DNA from: Allocoprobacillus merdigallinarum
GTDB taxonomy: Bacteria > Bacillota_I > Bacilli_A > Erysipelotrichales > Coprobacillaceae
Assembly: GCA_019117525.1 (NCBI GenBank)
Contig: DWZO01000018.1
Location: 1 to 14,762, forward strand
Length of the DNA stretch: 14,762 bases
Direction: 5' to 3'
Shown: one piece after another, positions 6,976 through 14,659 of the stretch
Numbering within the stretch: the stretch's first letter is position 1
Layout: each line of letters opens with the position of its first letter
Program-made: the position numbers and the translations under genes
Notes under the pieces: generated by a model
Database searches by the model: none
Told to the model about the DNA's origin: nothing
The model's input: the letters and a program-made list of their open reading frames with translations, nothing else

Positions 6976-8985
6976 TTAATCAACATATTCATTATTCACC
7001 TGTAATTTCTCTTGAATCTTACATACAATTCCCTGATATTCATGATTTTGTATATAATCATGTATAATTTCATCGGCATCTTTTCTTGCGATTGATAAAA
7101 TAGGAAAATCTTTCATTATATCAGCAACTAAAAAAGTTGGTAAACCACTTTGTCGTTGGCCTAAAACTTCCCCAGGTCCTCTAAGTTTTAAATCATATAA
7201 TGATATTTCAAATCCATCATGACTCTTTTCTAAATATTTCAATCGCTCAATGGCTTCCTTTGACGATGATGAACTCATTAAATAACAATAAGCCTGCTCC
7301 TGTCCTCGCCCAATACGTCCACGCAATTGATGTAATTGACTCATTCCGAATCGCTCTGCATTATAAATAACCATCATATTTGCATTTTTAACATCTACTC
7401 CTACTTCTACAACTGTCGTAGATACCAAAATCTGAATTGTGTTATTCAAAAAGCCATTCATCACTTTTTCTTTTTCGTCTTCTTTCATCTGTCCATGTAA
7501 TAATCCAACATTGTATTGAGTTTGAAAATACTTTTGCATAGCCTTAGCAATCTGTGAGGCACTCTTTGCTTCTAAATTTTCACTATCCTCCACTAACGGA
7601 CATATCACATAGCATTGTCCTCCTTGAGCCAAATATGATTTTAAATGTTTTAATATCGGCTTCATCGAAGACGAGTGAATATATTGTGTTTTCACTGGCA
7701 AGCGCCCTTGAGGCATTGTTTTGATTGTCGATACATCCATATCACCATACATAGAAATAGCTAGCGTACGTGGTATAGGTGTTGCACTCATAATTAAAAA
7801 ATCAACCTGCTGACCTTTATTTTTTAAAGCCTTACGTTGCATGACACCAAAACGATGCTGTTCATCAGTGATCACAAATCCCAAATTGTGATAAACAACT
7901 TTTTTTTGAAATAAAGCATGTGTCCCAACCACAATATCTGCCTCTCCACTTTGGATAGCCTGATAAACACGTTCTTTTTCTTTCAATGACAATGAACCTG
8001 TTAATAACTCTATATGGACATCTGTATTTTCAAAGAAACGGCTTAATGTCTGATAATGCTGAGTCGCTAGAATTTCTGTTGGTGCCATTAAAGCTCCTTG
8101 ATAACCAGCTAAGTAATTGGCATATAAAGCTACAGAGCTGACAACCGTTTTCCCACTACCAACATCACCCTGTAAAAAGCGATACATCATCTGTGGACTT
8201 TTTAAATCTTCTACAATCTCTTTAATAGCCGTCTGCTGATCTTTGGTAAGAGCAAAAGGCAATGATAATATCAATGATTGTAATTGTGTTACATCAAAAT
8301 CTTTCGCAATCCCCATTTCTTGAGTACGTTGTTGCTTCATCAATTGCATTGTTAATTGAAATTTTAAAAATTCTTCATATTTTAAATATTTCAACGCTTC
8401 TTGAACATCTTTTTTATTTTCTGGAAAATGAATACAATATAAAGCACTTTCCTTTCGAATCAGATGATGTTGAATGCGGTATTTTTCAGGAATAAAATCA
8501 TCAAATTCATGATTTAATAAAGACAATGCTTTTTTGACATATTGTCTAAAAGATTTTTGCGTTATTCCTTCTTTTAAAGAATAAACTGGATAAATACCAG
8601 ATATGTCTTGTAATGGCTTGATTTTAATATCAGATGCCGTAATACGATGATTGACGCATTTACCAATGATTGTTATGGTTGTTCCTAGCTTTAAATGTTG
8701 CCTTAAAAAATGACGATTAAAAATAGACACCTGAAAATGTTGTAAATACTTATCTTCGACTTCAAAACTCATTCTAGACATTTTACCCTTAAAAAAAATC
8801 TTGACTGGTGAAATGACAGTCGCTTCAATAATCAGATGTTCATCCTCATCAGTGGGATATTTTTCTTCAATCACTTCATAACGATAAGGATACTGATAAA
8901 TCAAGTCTTCCAAAGTTGTTATATTCATTGAAGCTAAAATTTCTAAACGTCGAGATGTCGTTTTTAATAATTTTATATCTGTCAT
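6976..8985 (-). CDS. recG: ATP-dependent DNA helicase RecG
   Basis: A 669-residue superfamily 2 helicase that remodels stalled replication forks and branch-migrates Holliday junctions. The N-terminal wedge (OB-like) domain covers about 50-130. Helicase motifs follow in order: Walker A GDVGSGKT (273-280), APTEILA (301-307), GTHAL (354-358), DEQH box (374-377), SATPIPRTL (400-408), VSTTVVEVGVD (521-531) and QLRGRIGRG (553-561). The RecG-specific C-terminal segment LRGPGEVLGQRQSGLP (601-616) contains the residues coupling ATP use to translocation. Length is close to the usual 680. The ATG follows AGGTGG. It is the first gene of the run recG-plsX-rnc-LysM-lipoprotein. Confidence 0.96.
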   Translation of the reverse strand: MTDIKLLKTTSRRLEILASMNITTLEDLIYQYPYRYEVIEEKYPTDEDEHLIIEATVISPVKIFFKGKMSRMSFEVEDKYLQHFQVSIFNRHFLRQHLKLGTTITIIGKCVNHRITASDIKIKPLQDISGIYPVYSLKEGITQKSFRQYVKKALSLLNHEFDDFIPEKYRIQHHLIRKESALYCIHFPENKKDVQEALKYLKYEEFLKFQLTMQLMKQQRTQEMGIAKDFDVTQLQSLILSLPFALTKDQQTAIKEIVEDLKSPQMMYRFLQGDVGSGKTVVSSVALYANYLAGYQGALMAPTEILATQHYQTLSRFFENTDVHIELLTGSLSLKEKERVYQAIQSGEADIVVGTHALFQKKVVYHNLGFVITDEQHRFGVMQRKALKNKGQQVDFLIMSATPIPRTLAISMYGDMDVSTIKTMPQGRLPVKTQYIHSSSMKPILKHLKSYLAQGGQCYVICPLVEDSENLEAKSASQIAKAMQKYFQTQYNVGLLHGQMKEDEKEKVMNGFLNNTIQILVSTTVVEVGVDVKNANMMVIYNAERFGMSQLHQLRGRIGRGQEQAYCYLMSSSSSKEAIERLKYLEKSHDGFEISLYDLKLRGPGEVLGQRQSGLPTFLVADIMKDFPILSIARKDADEIIHDYIQNHEYQGIVCKIQEKLQVNNEYVD

Positions 8986-9005
8986 ATTCTCACCACCTGT
9001 CGTTT

Positions 9006-9014
9006 ATTGTACCA
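9006..9014 (-). promoter_or_regulatory. Extended -10 promoter of recG
   Basis: TGGTACAAT on the minus strand is a TACAAT -10 with the TGN extension, about 20 bases ahead of the recG ATG. The predicted start near 8999 falls at the ribosome binding site AGGTGG (8993-8998), so the leader would be about 14 bases. No convincing -35 is present; a T tract from the preceding terminator occupies that position. Confidence 0.45.
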
Positions 9015-9021
9015 TAAATTC

Positions 9022-9051
9022 AAAAAAAAGATACTCATTTAGAATATCTTT
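9022..9051 (-). terminator. Intrinsic terminator of the AEC transporter gene
   Basis: On the minus strand AAAGATATTC (9051-9042) pairs with GAGTATCTTT (9036-9027), ten pairs with one G-U, around a 5-base loop, followed by five further T residues. It begins eight bases beyond the transporter stop codon and separates it from the recG run. Confidence 0.85.
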
Positions 9052-9058
9052 CATTTGA

Positions 9059-9970
9059 TTAAATAAAAATCAATAACAATGTAATCATACAAACAATAGA
9101 GATAATGATACTTAAAGAATTTGCTGTTGCAGGCATATCACCACTATAGCCAATTTTTTGACTAAACACAGCTGAAACTGTTGATAAAGGGGCACAAAGA
9201 GCCATAGTTAATATTTCTTTAGCTAATAATGGCAATGGTAATACAATGAAAATGATACCTGATAAAATCAAAGTGCCAACAATTCTTAACACTATAATTT
9301 TGACAACATGATATGCTTCACTATGTGAGACTTTGATTTCAAGCATTAAACCAATCATCATCATGGCTAAAAAGCTATTTCCTGCGCCAATAGTCGTTGC
9401 CATAGAAAGAATATATGATGGAAATTCAATTTGAAATATAGCCATTATAAAAATCAATAAATAGACATCAAATGGAATAGAAGAAAAAAGTTTTTTTAAA
9501 ACATCCTTTAAATGAAAATCACTTTGACCACTGGCAACATGATCGGCTAAAGCATACGTAATCCCTAATCCCATTAATGCATTTCCAATATCAAAAGAAC
9601 ATAAATAAACGACTCCCATACCAGGAAAAAAAGATTGAACAAATGGCAATACAAAATTTCCAATATTATACCCTGATACATTAATCATATATGTTCCTTT
9701 GATAACAGGACGTTCTTTATAAGCAAATCCATAACCAACGAGAATCATAATAACATTAGATAAAATACCTACAGCTATCAATATAAGAATTGTCATATCT
9801 AATGTAATTCCATTGGCACTTGTTAATAAAGCACATGGCAATGTCACATTCATAATAATGGTTGCTAAAATATTTGCATCACTCTTTTTTAAAACTTTCA
9901 CTTTTTTTAAAAAGTATGCAATCACAATAATCAAAATAAAAGTTAATGATGTTATCAAAACGTCAAACAT
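9059..9970 (-). CDS. AEC (auxin efflux carrier) family permease
   Basis: A 303-residue integral membrane transporter, the usual length for bacterial AEC/BART-superfamily carriers, several of which carry malate or other organic anions. About ten hydrophobic segments are visible, among them 3-21, 33-52, 58-84, 120-141, 167-181, 225-246 and 284-303. Family features are the helix-breaking NVTLP (41-45) and GYNIGNFVLPF (100-110) and GNALMGLG (129-136). The substrate cannot be read from sequence. An ATG at 9994 and an upstream extension are possible, but the start at 9970 is supported by AAGGGG five bases ahead, while the ATG at 9994 overlaps the promoter -10. It is divergent from the HAD gene and ends at its own terminator. 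Confidence 0.85.
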   Translation of the reverse strand: MFDVLITSLTFILIIVIAYFLKKVKVLKKSDANILATIIMNVTLPCALLTSANGITLDMTILILIAVGILSNVIMILVGYGFAYKERPVIKGTYMINVSGYNIGNFVLPFVQSFFPGMGVVYLCSFDIGNALMGLGITYALADHVASGQSDFHLKDVLKKLFSSIPFDVYLLIFIMAIFQIEFPSYILSMATTIGAGNSFLAMMMIGLMLEIKVSHSEAYHVVKIIVLRIVGTLILSGIIFIVLPLPLLAKEILTMALCAPLSTVSAVFSQKIGYSGDMPATANSLSIIISIVCMITLLLIFI

Positions 9971-9992
9971 TTTTCCCCTTCTTTCTTCATGC

Positions 9993-10001
9993 ATTATAGC
10001 A
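9993..10001 (-). promoter_or_regulatory. Extended -10 promoter of the AEC transporter
   Basis: TGCTATAAT on the minus strand is a consensus -10 with TGN extension, with a predicted start near 9986 and a leader of about 16 bases. The -35 region is a weak AT-rich stretch. This promoter also argues that translation starts at 9970 and not upstream. Confidence 0.6.
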
Positions 10002-10045
10002 CTTTTATTATAAAAAAGATAAAACAAGCAAAAAATGAAAATTTT

Positions 10046-10073
10046 TTGTAAAATATATAATGTTTGATATAAT
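10046..10073 (+). promoter_or_regulatory. Promoter of the HAD phosphatase gene
   Basis: TTGTAA (10046-10051) and TATAAT (10068-10073) are separated by 16 bases, and TG at 10065-10066 gives an extended -10. Transcription would start near 10080. With the divergent promoter at 9993-10001 it occupies the 130-base region between the two genes. Confidence 0.7.
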
Positions 10074-10100
10074 GGGTGTGAAACGATAAGGAGGATATAT

Positions 10101-10883
10101 ATGATTAAGGCAATCTTTTTTGATATAGATGGAACATTAGCCAGTTTCAAAACTCATCAAATCCCTGATTCAACTTTTTATACTTTAAATAAACTCAAAG
10201 ATAATGGAATCAAACTCTTTATTGCGACTGGAAGAGGAAAAGATGGTTTAGATATTTTACAAGGTTTCCCCTTTGATGGCTATATTACATTAAATGGGCA
10301 ATATTGTTTTACAAATGATGAACTGATTTATGAAAACACAATTGATTCTCAGGATATTCAGGCTTTATTAGAATATTTAAAAGAAAAACCATTTCCTTGT
10401 GGTTTTACTGAAGAACATACCAAATATTTTAATATGCGTAATCATCTTGTTGATGAAATCCATGCAATCACACATAACGATGATCATCCTGCTCGTGATT
10501 GCAGTCAGGTTATCCATAAAAAGATATATCAATGTATGTGCTTTGTTGATGAAAATGAGGAAAAGGAATTATTAAAAGTCATGCCCCATTGTCATGCTTC
10601 AAGATGGTATCCCACTTTCTGTGATATTTCACCGATAGGTGGTTCTAAACAACATGGAATTGATGAATTCTTAAAACATTATCATATTGATTTATCCCAA
10701 ACTATGGCTTTTGGCGATGGTGGAAATGATATTCCTATGTTAAAGCATGTTGCTATAAGTGTTGCAATGGGAAATGCCAATAATGAAGTCAAGGCTATTG
10801 CTGATTATATAACGGATGATGTTGATCATGATGGTATTTTGAATGCCTGTATTCATTTTCAATTATGCCAAAAACAAGAATAA
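10101..10883 (+). CDS. Cof-type HAD-IIB family phosphatase
   Basis: A 260-residue cytosolic hydrolase of the haloacid dehalogenase superfamily, subclass IIB; members dephosphorylate sugar phosphates, FMN, PLP and similar small substrates, and the exact one cannot be told here. Motif I is FFDIDGTL (6-13) with nucleophile D8 and acid/base D10. Motif II is ATGR with T43. The type IIB cap lies between about 85 and 175. Motif III is K183 in PIGGSKQHG, and motif IV is AFGDGGNDIPML with D206 and D210. All catalytic residues are present. AAGGAGG at 10088-10094 lies six bases ahead of the ATG. The last codons are embedded in the stem of a bidirectional terminator. Confidence 0.92.
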   Translation: MIKAIFFDIDGTLASFKTHQIPDSTFYTLNKLKDNGIKLFIATGRGKDGLDILQGFPFDGYITLNGQYCFTNDELIYENTIDSQDIQALLEYLKEKPFPCGFTEEHTKYFNMRNHLVDEIHAITHNDDHPARDCSQVIHKKIYQCMCFVDENEEKELLKVMPHCHASRWYPTFCDISPIGGSKQHGIDEFLKHYHIDLSQTMAFGDGGNDIPMLKHVAISVAMGNANNEVKAIADYITDDVDHDGILNACIHFQLCQKQE

Positions 10884-10906
10884 GACATGAGCTTATTCTT
10901 GTTTTT
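10870..10906. terminator. Bidirectional terminator between HAD and PPK2 genes
   Basis: A perfect 15-bp stem pairs 10870-10884 with 10892-10906 around a 7-base loop. It has five T residues at the 3' end on the + strand and five on the minus strand. It contains the last codons and stop of the HAD gene and starts four bases past the PPK2 stop, so it serves both convergent genes. Confidence 0.9.
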
Positions 10907-10909
10907 ATA

Positions 10910-12379
10910 TTATCCTAATCTCTTTTCAATTTCACGAATGACAATTTTCATTGCTTTAATACGTGCATATTTTTTATCTACTGATTCTAATACATACCAT
11001 GGTGCAAACACTGTATTTGTTTTTTGAAGCATTTCTTCAATAGCATTTTCATATAAATCCCATTTTTCACGATTACGCCAATCTTCTTCGGTAATTTTCC
11101 ATTGTTTTTCAGGTGTATTTTGACGCTCAGTAAAACGTTCTAATTGTGTCTGGTTATCAATCTGTACCCAGAATTTAATAACGATAGCACCCCAGTCATA
11201 AAGTTCTTTTTCAAATTCATTCATTTCATTATAAGCACGTTGCCAGTCATTTTCACTACAAAATCCTTCTAATCTTTCAACCATAACACGGCCATACCAT
11301 GTTCTATCAAAAATGGCAATATGTCCGTCCTTTGGTAAACGTTTATAAAAACGCCATAAATAATGTCTATTCAATTCACTTTTATCAGGAGCTGCTATAG
11401 GATAAACTGTATATCCACGAGGATCCAATCCAGAAGTGACTCTCTTGATATTTCCACCTTTACCAGCTGCATCCCAACCCTCATAGGCAATAATCACAGG
11501 TATTTTTTTACGATAAAGTTTATTATGCAACTTCATTAATTTTTTACGACATTTTTTTAATTCTCTACGATATGTTTCTTCACTAATGTTAACACTCAAA
11601 TCATAATCTTCTAAGTGAATTTTCTCTCTCATCTCAAAAACATTGTCAATCAGTGGTGCATCCTGTTTTTCATGTTCTAGACGTTCTTGAATACAGCTCA
11701 TTAATGTTTCAAGCACCTGTAATTGAGCTAATTTTTTATTTGTTGCATCAATAATATACCAAGGAGCATATGGGTCATTTGTCGCATTCATATATTCATC
11801 ATATAAACTTAAGTATTCATCATAATGTTTATTTTGCCATAAATCCTCATCACTGACACGCCATTTTGTATTCTTGTTTTTCAACAACTTATGTGTACGT
11901 GTTGCCTGTTCCAATTGAGAAATATGGAAAAAGAATTTAATCACTATATAACCATTATCTACTAAAGTTCTTTCAAACTTCTGTATACTTTTAATTCTTT
12001 GGTAATATTGTTTTTTTGAAATTTGTTTATGCATATACTCTCTTGTGACATCATTCATCCAACCATGGTCATAAAATGTGGCCATTCCATTTTCTGGAAT
12101 GCGTAAAAAATAACGATATAAGAAAGGTTTTCTTTGTTCATCTTCACTTATCTTATTCATTGTTTCAACATTATAAAAACGGGGATCCATATTTTGAATC
12201 ACTTTGCCAAGCGTTGTCCCAATTCCAGATGCTCCCCATCCTTCAAATAAAACTACAACAGGTAATTTCTTTTCTTTTAATAACATCTGTTTCTTAGACA
12301 ACTCAAGTTTTGCATTTTCTAAACATTCTTCAATATCAGGTGCAATTTCTATTTGTTCAAATTGATAATCTCTTAACAT
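10910..12379 (-). CDS. Two-domain class II polyphosphate kinase 2 (polyphosphate:AMP phosphotransferase type)
   Basis: A 489-residue protein with two tandem PPK2 domains, about 15-235 and 265-489. In known class II enzymes such as bacterial PAP, the pair phosphorylates AMP to ADP from polyphosphate and only the C-terminal domain is active. That matches: the C-terminal Walker A is EGWDAAGKGG (300-309) and Walker B DRTWYGRVMVER (358-369). The N-terminal copy reads EGWGASGIG (46-54), without the lysine, and YDHGWMNDV in place of the DR-W motif. A GTG at 12394 would add five residues, but it lies inside the AGGAGG that serves the ATG at 12379, so the ATG is chosen. The promoter carries a cre-like site, suggesting carbon catabolite control. 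AMP versus other nucleotide preference is inferred from domain layout only. Confidence 0.9.
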   Translation of the reverse strand: MLRDYQFEQIEIAPDIEECLENAKLELSKKQMLLKEKKLPVVVLFEGWGASGIGTTLGKVIQNMDPRFYNVETMNKISEDEQRKPFLYRYFLRIPENGMATFYDHGWMNDVTREYMHKQISKKQYYQRIKSIQKFERTLVDNGYIVIKFFFHISQLEQATRTHKLLKNKNTKWRVSDEDLWQNKHYDEYLSLYDEYMNATNDPYAPWYIIDATNKKLAQLQVLETLMSCIQERLEHEKQDAPLIDNVFEMREKIHLEDYDLSVNISEETYRRELKKCRKKLMKLHNKLYRKKIPVIIAYEGWDAAGKGGNIKRVTSGLDPRGYTVYPIAAPDKSELNRHYLWRFYKRLPKDGHIAIFDRTWYGRVMVERLEGFCSENDWQRAYNEMNEFEKELYDWGAIVIKFWVQIDNQTQLERFTERQNTPEKQWKITEEDWRNREKWDLYENAIEEMLQKTNTVFAPWYVLESVDKKYARIKAMKIVIREIEKRLG

Positions 12380-12406
12380 ACTTTTCCTCCTCACCTACAT
12401 ATTTAT

Positions 12407-12415
12407 ATTTTATCA
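12407..12415 (-). promoter_or_regulatory. Extended -10 promoter of the PPK2 gene
   Basis: TGATAAAAT on the minus strand is a near-consensus -10 (TAAAAT) with TGN extension. A weak TTTAAG lies 17 bases upstream as the -35, and it is inside the cre-like palindrome. The predicted start is near 12400, giving a leader of about 20 bases with AGGAGG. Confidence 0.5.
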
Positions 12416-12421
12416 CTTTTA

Positions 12422-12435
12422 TGTAAGCGCTTAAA
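12422..12435. promoter_or_regulatory. Candidate CcpA cre operator
   Basis: TGTAAGCGCTTAAA matches the cre consensus TGWAARCGYTWNCA at all but one position (A for the C of the final CA). Its core, TTAAGCGCTTAA with one flank, is an almost perfect palindrome. It covers the -35 and spacer of the PPK2 promoter, a position where bound CcpA normally represses. No ccpA gene is in the window, and another LacI-family regulator could use the same kind of site. Confidence 0.6.
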
Positions 12436-12466
12436 GAAAAATATAAATTGATCAAATAATAATTAA

Positions 12467-12502
12467 AAACACTACCTATTGATTTCCAATACTGTAGTGT
12501 TT
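12467..12502 (-). terminator. Intrinsic terminator of the ROK-PHP operon
   Basis: On the minus strand AAACACTAC (12502-12494) pairs with GTAGTGTTT (12475-12467). An inner TATTG/CAATA stem continues after a small asymmetric bulge, and two more T residues and an AT-rich tail follow. It starts seven bases past the PHP stop codon. Confidence 0.75.
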
Positions 12503-12509
12503 CATTCTA

Positions 12510-13400
12510 TTAAATAAGATGATGAGCTTTTAAGCAATCTTCCATTTCCTGTGGATTTAAGCAACCATTTTCTCCTAAATGAATAGATGGTTTTGTCTTA
12601 CCATGAAAATCACTTCCACATGTATACAAGACATTTAGTTCTTTAGCTTTATTGTAGAAATATTCATTTGTTTCTGTTGTATGATAACTTGAAAAACATT
12701 CTACTCCATCTAATCCTAATGCCACCATTTCATCAAACAGTTCAAACTGTCCTTTTAAATTATTACCAGGATGAGCCAACAGGGCAACTCCACCATGTTG
12801 ATGAATCAATTGTATAGTTTCTTCTAAAGTTGGAAAATGTATCTCTGTATAACATGGTTTCCCTTGGGCATAATAATCCCAATAAAAATTCACATAGGGA
12901 TTATCACTTCTTTCTCCACCTTGACGATAGGGTTTTAATAATTCATGATCATCATATCGTGAATCATTCAATAAAGTTTCACCAAACATTTCGCCTGTAT
13001 AAACACCATTTGTTGATAATGCATCTAATTGTTCTTTTTTCAAATCAAATCCTAAGGCATTCATTAATTCTAATTTCTTCATACTGCATGCAATTTCCTG
13101 TTTTTCAATATCTTCACCTAATTGATTAAAGACTTCCTGATTATCAATACCATATCCTAACACATGTAAATTAACACCCTTATAAGCACAATCAATTTCA
13201 ATAGCAGGAATATATGTCATTCCTAATTCATCTGCATGTTTTTTTGCTTCCTCATTTGCTTTTACCCAGTTATGATCAGCAATAGCCATGATTTTCACAC
13301 CTGCCTCATGACACATATCTACTAACTGTGTTGGTGTATATTCTCCATCATCGCTATACATACTATGCATATGTAAATCAATATAACTCTTTGTCATCAT
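12510..13400 (-). CDS. PHP-domain phosphoesterase
   Basis: A 296-residue metal-dependent phosphoesterase of the PHP family, similar in size and layout to YciV/RNase AM-type enzymes that act on nucleotide 3',5'-bisphosphates or short RNA 5' ends. The full metal-ligand set is visible: H10 and H12 in DLHMHS, D17, D42-H43 in ADHN, E68 in AIEID, H79, H210 in LLAHPG, and D264 and H266 in GSDFHG. This makes an active enzyme likely, while the substrate is inferred only. The ATG at 13400 follows GAGGAGG; a second ATG is the next codon. Its start overlaps the 3' end of the ROK regulator gene by 23 bases, so the two are very likely cotranscribed and perhaps translationally coupled. Confidence 0.88.
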   Translation of the reverse strand: MMTKSYIDLHMHSMYSDDGEYTPTQLVDMCHEAGVKIMAIADHNWVKANEEAKKHADELGMTYIPAIEIDCAYKGVNLHVLGYGIDNQEVFNQLGEDIEKQEIACSMKKLELMNALGFDLKKEQLDALSTNGVYTGEMFGETLLNDSRYDDHELLKPYRQGGERSDNPYVNFYWDYYAQGKPCYTEIHFPTLEETIQLIHQHGGVALLAHPGNNLKGQFELFDEMVALGLDGVECFSSYHTTETNEYFYNKAKELNVLYTCGSDFHGKTKPSIHLGENGCLNPQEMEDCLKAHHLI

Positions 13401-14343
13401 TCTTCTCCTCCTCTAATATTTTTTGAATACTCATTTGATAAAGCCCATCTTCTATCAATGAATCCATATTCTTTACATGAATCATACGTGGTCTATGTTT
13501 AAATGGAATCGTATTGAGATGAAAATCATCTAAACAATCAATCACATCACTGCAAATCCCAATCATTTCTGGATTGAAAACACAACAAAGTGTCGATAAC
13601 TGTTTTTCTAGTAATTCTTTAGGTTGAGTTTCAAGCATTTGATTTTGTTGCTCAGATGTATAAAACGGTAAATATCTCAACTCTCCCGCAAAATGCGTAA
13701 AACCGTTATATAACTTTCCATTAATAATCATTCCACATCCTATATATTGAACTGCTGGCTGATAAACAAATGCCAAATGCTGACATTTTGGATATTGATG
13801 ATAAAAACCAATACTAGCAATATTAACATCATTTTCTAAAATGATTTGATTCTTATAAAAATCACGAATCATCTCTAAAAGATTCACATTTTCAAACAAT
13901 TCAAAGTCACACACATCAATATATCCATCATGACAGACACCAGGAATACTTAAACAAATCATTGTTATAGAAGAGTCAGCAGATAAAAACTTCTTCATTA
14001 ATAAGATCAATTCATCCACTTGTCCACATAATGAAGAAACTGTTTGAGATGAAATAACCTGATTAAAAAGATTCACATTCTGACAAATAAATTCATAACC
14101 ATTGATTTGTCTTTTTAAAATCATTTTTAATATATGACGATAATCTTTATTCAAAACATACTGTTTTGATTTTCGTCCTCCTGTTGATGCATTTTCACCT
14201 ATAAAAAATATTTCTTGATTTTTTAATAGCTCCTGTAAAATATTTGTCATGGATGATAACGATAATTGCGTCTCATCAGATAACTGTGTTTTCGTCCATA
14301 TGTTTCCATCATAAAAACATTGTCTTACTTTTTGAATATTCAT
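13378..14343 (-). CDS. ROK-family transcriptional regulator
   Basis: A 321-residue (from ATG) protein like NagC/XylR-type regulators. The N-terminus is a winged helix-turn-helix (about 14-64) with helix pair KTQLSDETQLSLSSMTNIL and wing GGRKSKQYVL. The ROK domain follows: SIPGV, ENDVNIASIGFY with the Asp of the sugar-kinase fold, and GCGMIINGKLYNGFTHFAGELRYLPF split around 210-235. It lacks the N-terminal DxGxT phosphate loop and the zinc-site CxCGxxGC cysteines, and the usual GEIGH is GELRY. It is therefore a regulator and not a kinase, and the effector may not be a simple sugar. The start is uncertain: ATG 14343 has no ribosome binding site, while in-frame TTG codons at 14370 and 14418 would add 9 or 25 residues. 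Overlap with the PHP gene suggests that gene is a target. Confidence 0.8.
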   Translation of the reverse strand: MNIQKVRQCFYDGNIWTKTQLSDETQLSLSSMTNILQELLKNQEIFFIGENASTGGRKSKQYVLNKDYRHILKMILKRQINGYEFICQNVNLFNQVISSQTVSSLCGQVDELILLMKKFLSADSSITMICLSIPGVCHDGYIDVCDFELFENVNLLEMIRDFYKNQIILENDVNIASIGFYHQYPKCQHLAFVYQPAVQYIGCGMIINGKLYNGFTHFAGELRYLPFYTSEQQNQMLETQPKELLEKQLSTLCCVFNPEMIGICSDVIDCLDDFHLNTIPFKHRPRMIHVKNMDSLIEDGLYQMSIQKILEEEKNDDKELY

Positions 14344-14452
14344 GTATTTTAAATCTATAACTTTTGACAAAATATCACGCTTTCTATTTAAACTCCAATT
14401 CTTTGATAAAAGATTCAATCACTTTCGTTAAGTCTTGTTGAAAGTTATTATT

Positions 14453-14461
14453 ATCATATCA
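14453..14461 (-). promoter_or_regulatory. Possible extended -10 promoter of the ROK-PHP operon
   Basis: TGATATGAT on the minus strand is a TATGAT -10 with the TGN extension; a weak TATGAA sits 17 bases upstream. The start would be near 14446, giving a leader of about 28 bases to the TTG at 14418 or about 100 to the ATG at 14343. GTTGAAA (14437-14443) and TTTCAAC (14486-14492) form a 7-bp inverted repeat on either side of the promoter. Confidence 0.4.
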
Positions 14462-14602
14462 TAGATTCTTATTTATTCATATAAATTTCAACTTATGAAA
14501 AAAATATCTGTATATACCAGATAAATAATATTTTCATCTTCATTTCTTCAATCACTTTGTTATATAAGTCATTTACCACACTCAAAATTCAAATAGGAAC
14601 AT

Positions 14603-14638
14603 ATGATAATTATGGTGATGACAATGCAATGTCATTAA
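14603..14638 (+). CDS. Possible Met-rich leader peptide, 11 codons
   Basis: An ATG with AGGA four bases ahead opens an 11-codon frame reading MIIMVMTMQCH, then TAA. Four of eleven residues are Met and one is Cys. It overlaps the first hairpin and the 5' arm of the second, which resembles the arrangement of leader-peptide attenuators. A stretch this short can occur by chance in such sequence, and no regulated gene is visible in the window. Confidence 0.25.
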   Translation: MIIMVMTMQCH

Positions 14639-14658
14639 GTTAAGGACTGAATGACATT
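14618..14658 (+). promoter_or_regulatory. Two mutually exclusive hairpins
   Basis: ATGACA (14618-14623) can pair with TGTCAT (14630-14635). Alternatively AATGTCATT (14628-14636) can pair over nine bases with AATGACATT (14650-14658) around a 13-base loop. The two share 14630-14635, so only one can form at a time. The 3' arm ends one base before the terminator stem. This could be a conformational switch or paired protein-binding sites. Confidence 0.4.
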
Positions 14659-14659
14659 C

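Noticed and set aside
10077..10091. cre-like site before the HAD gene (GTGAAACGAT)
   Set aside because: The spacing between TG and CG does not fit the cre consensus and the right half is absent.
9971..10150. N-terminal extension of the AEC transporter
   Set aside because: It would run through its own promoter and into the divergent HAD coding region; the ATG at 9970 has a ribosome binding site and gives family length.
12380..12394. Longer PPK2 starting at GTG 12394
   Set aside because: The GTG lies in the AGGAGG sequence that serves the ATG at 12379.
12830..13129. Open frame on the + strand opposite the PHP gene
   Set aside because: Antisense shadow rich in His/Ile/Leu from reverse-complement codons, without start signals.
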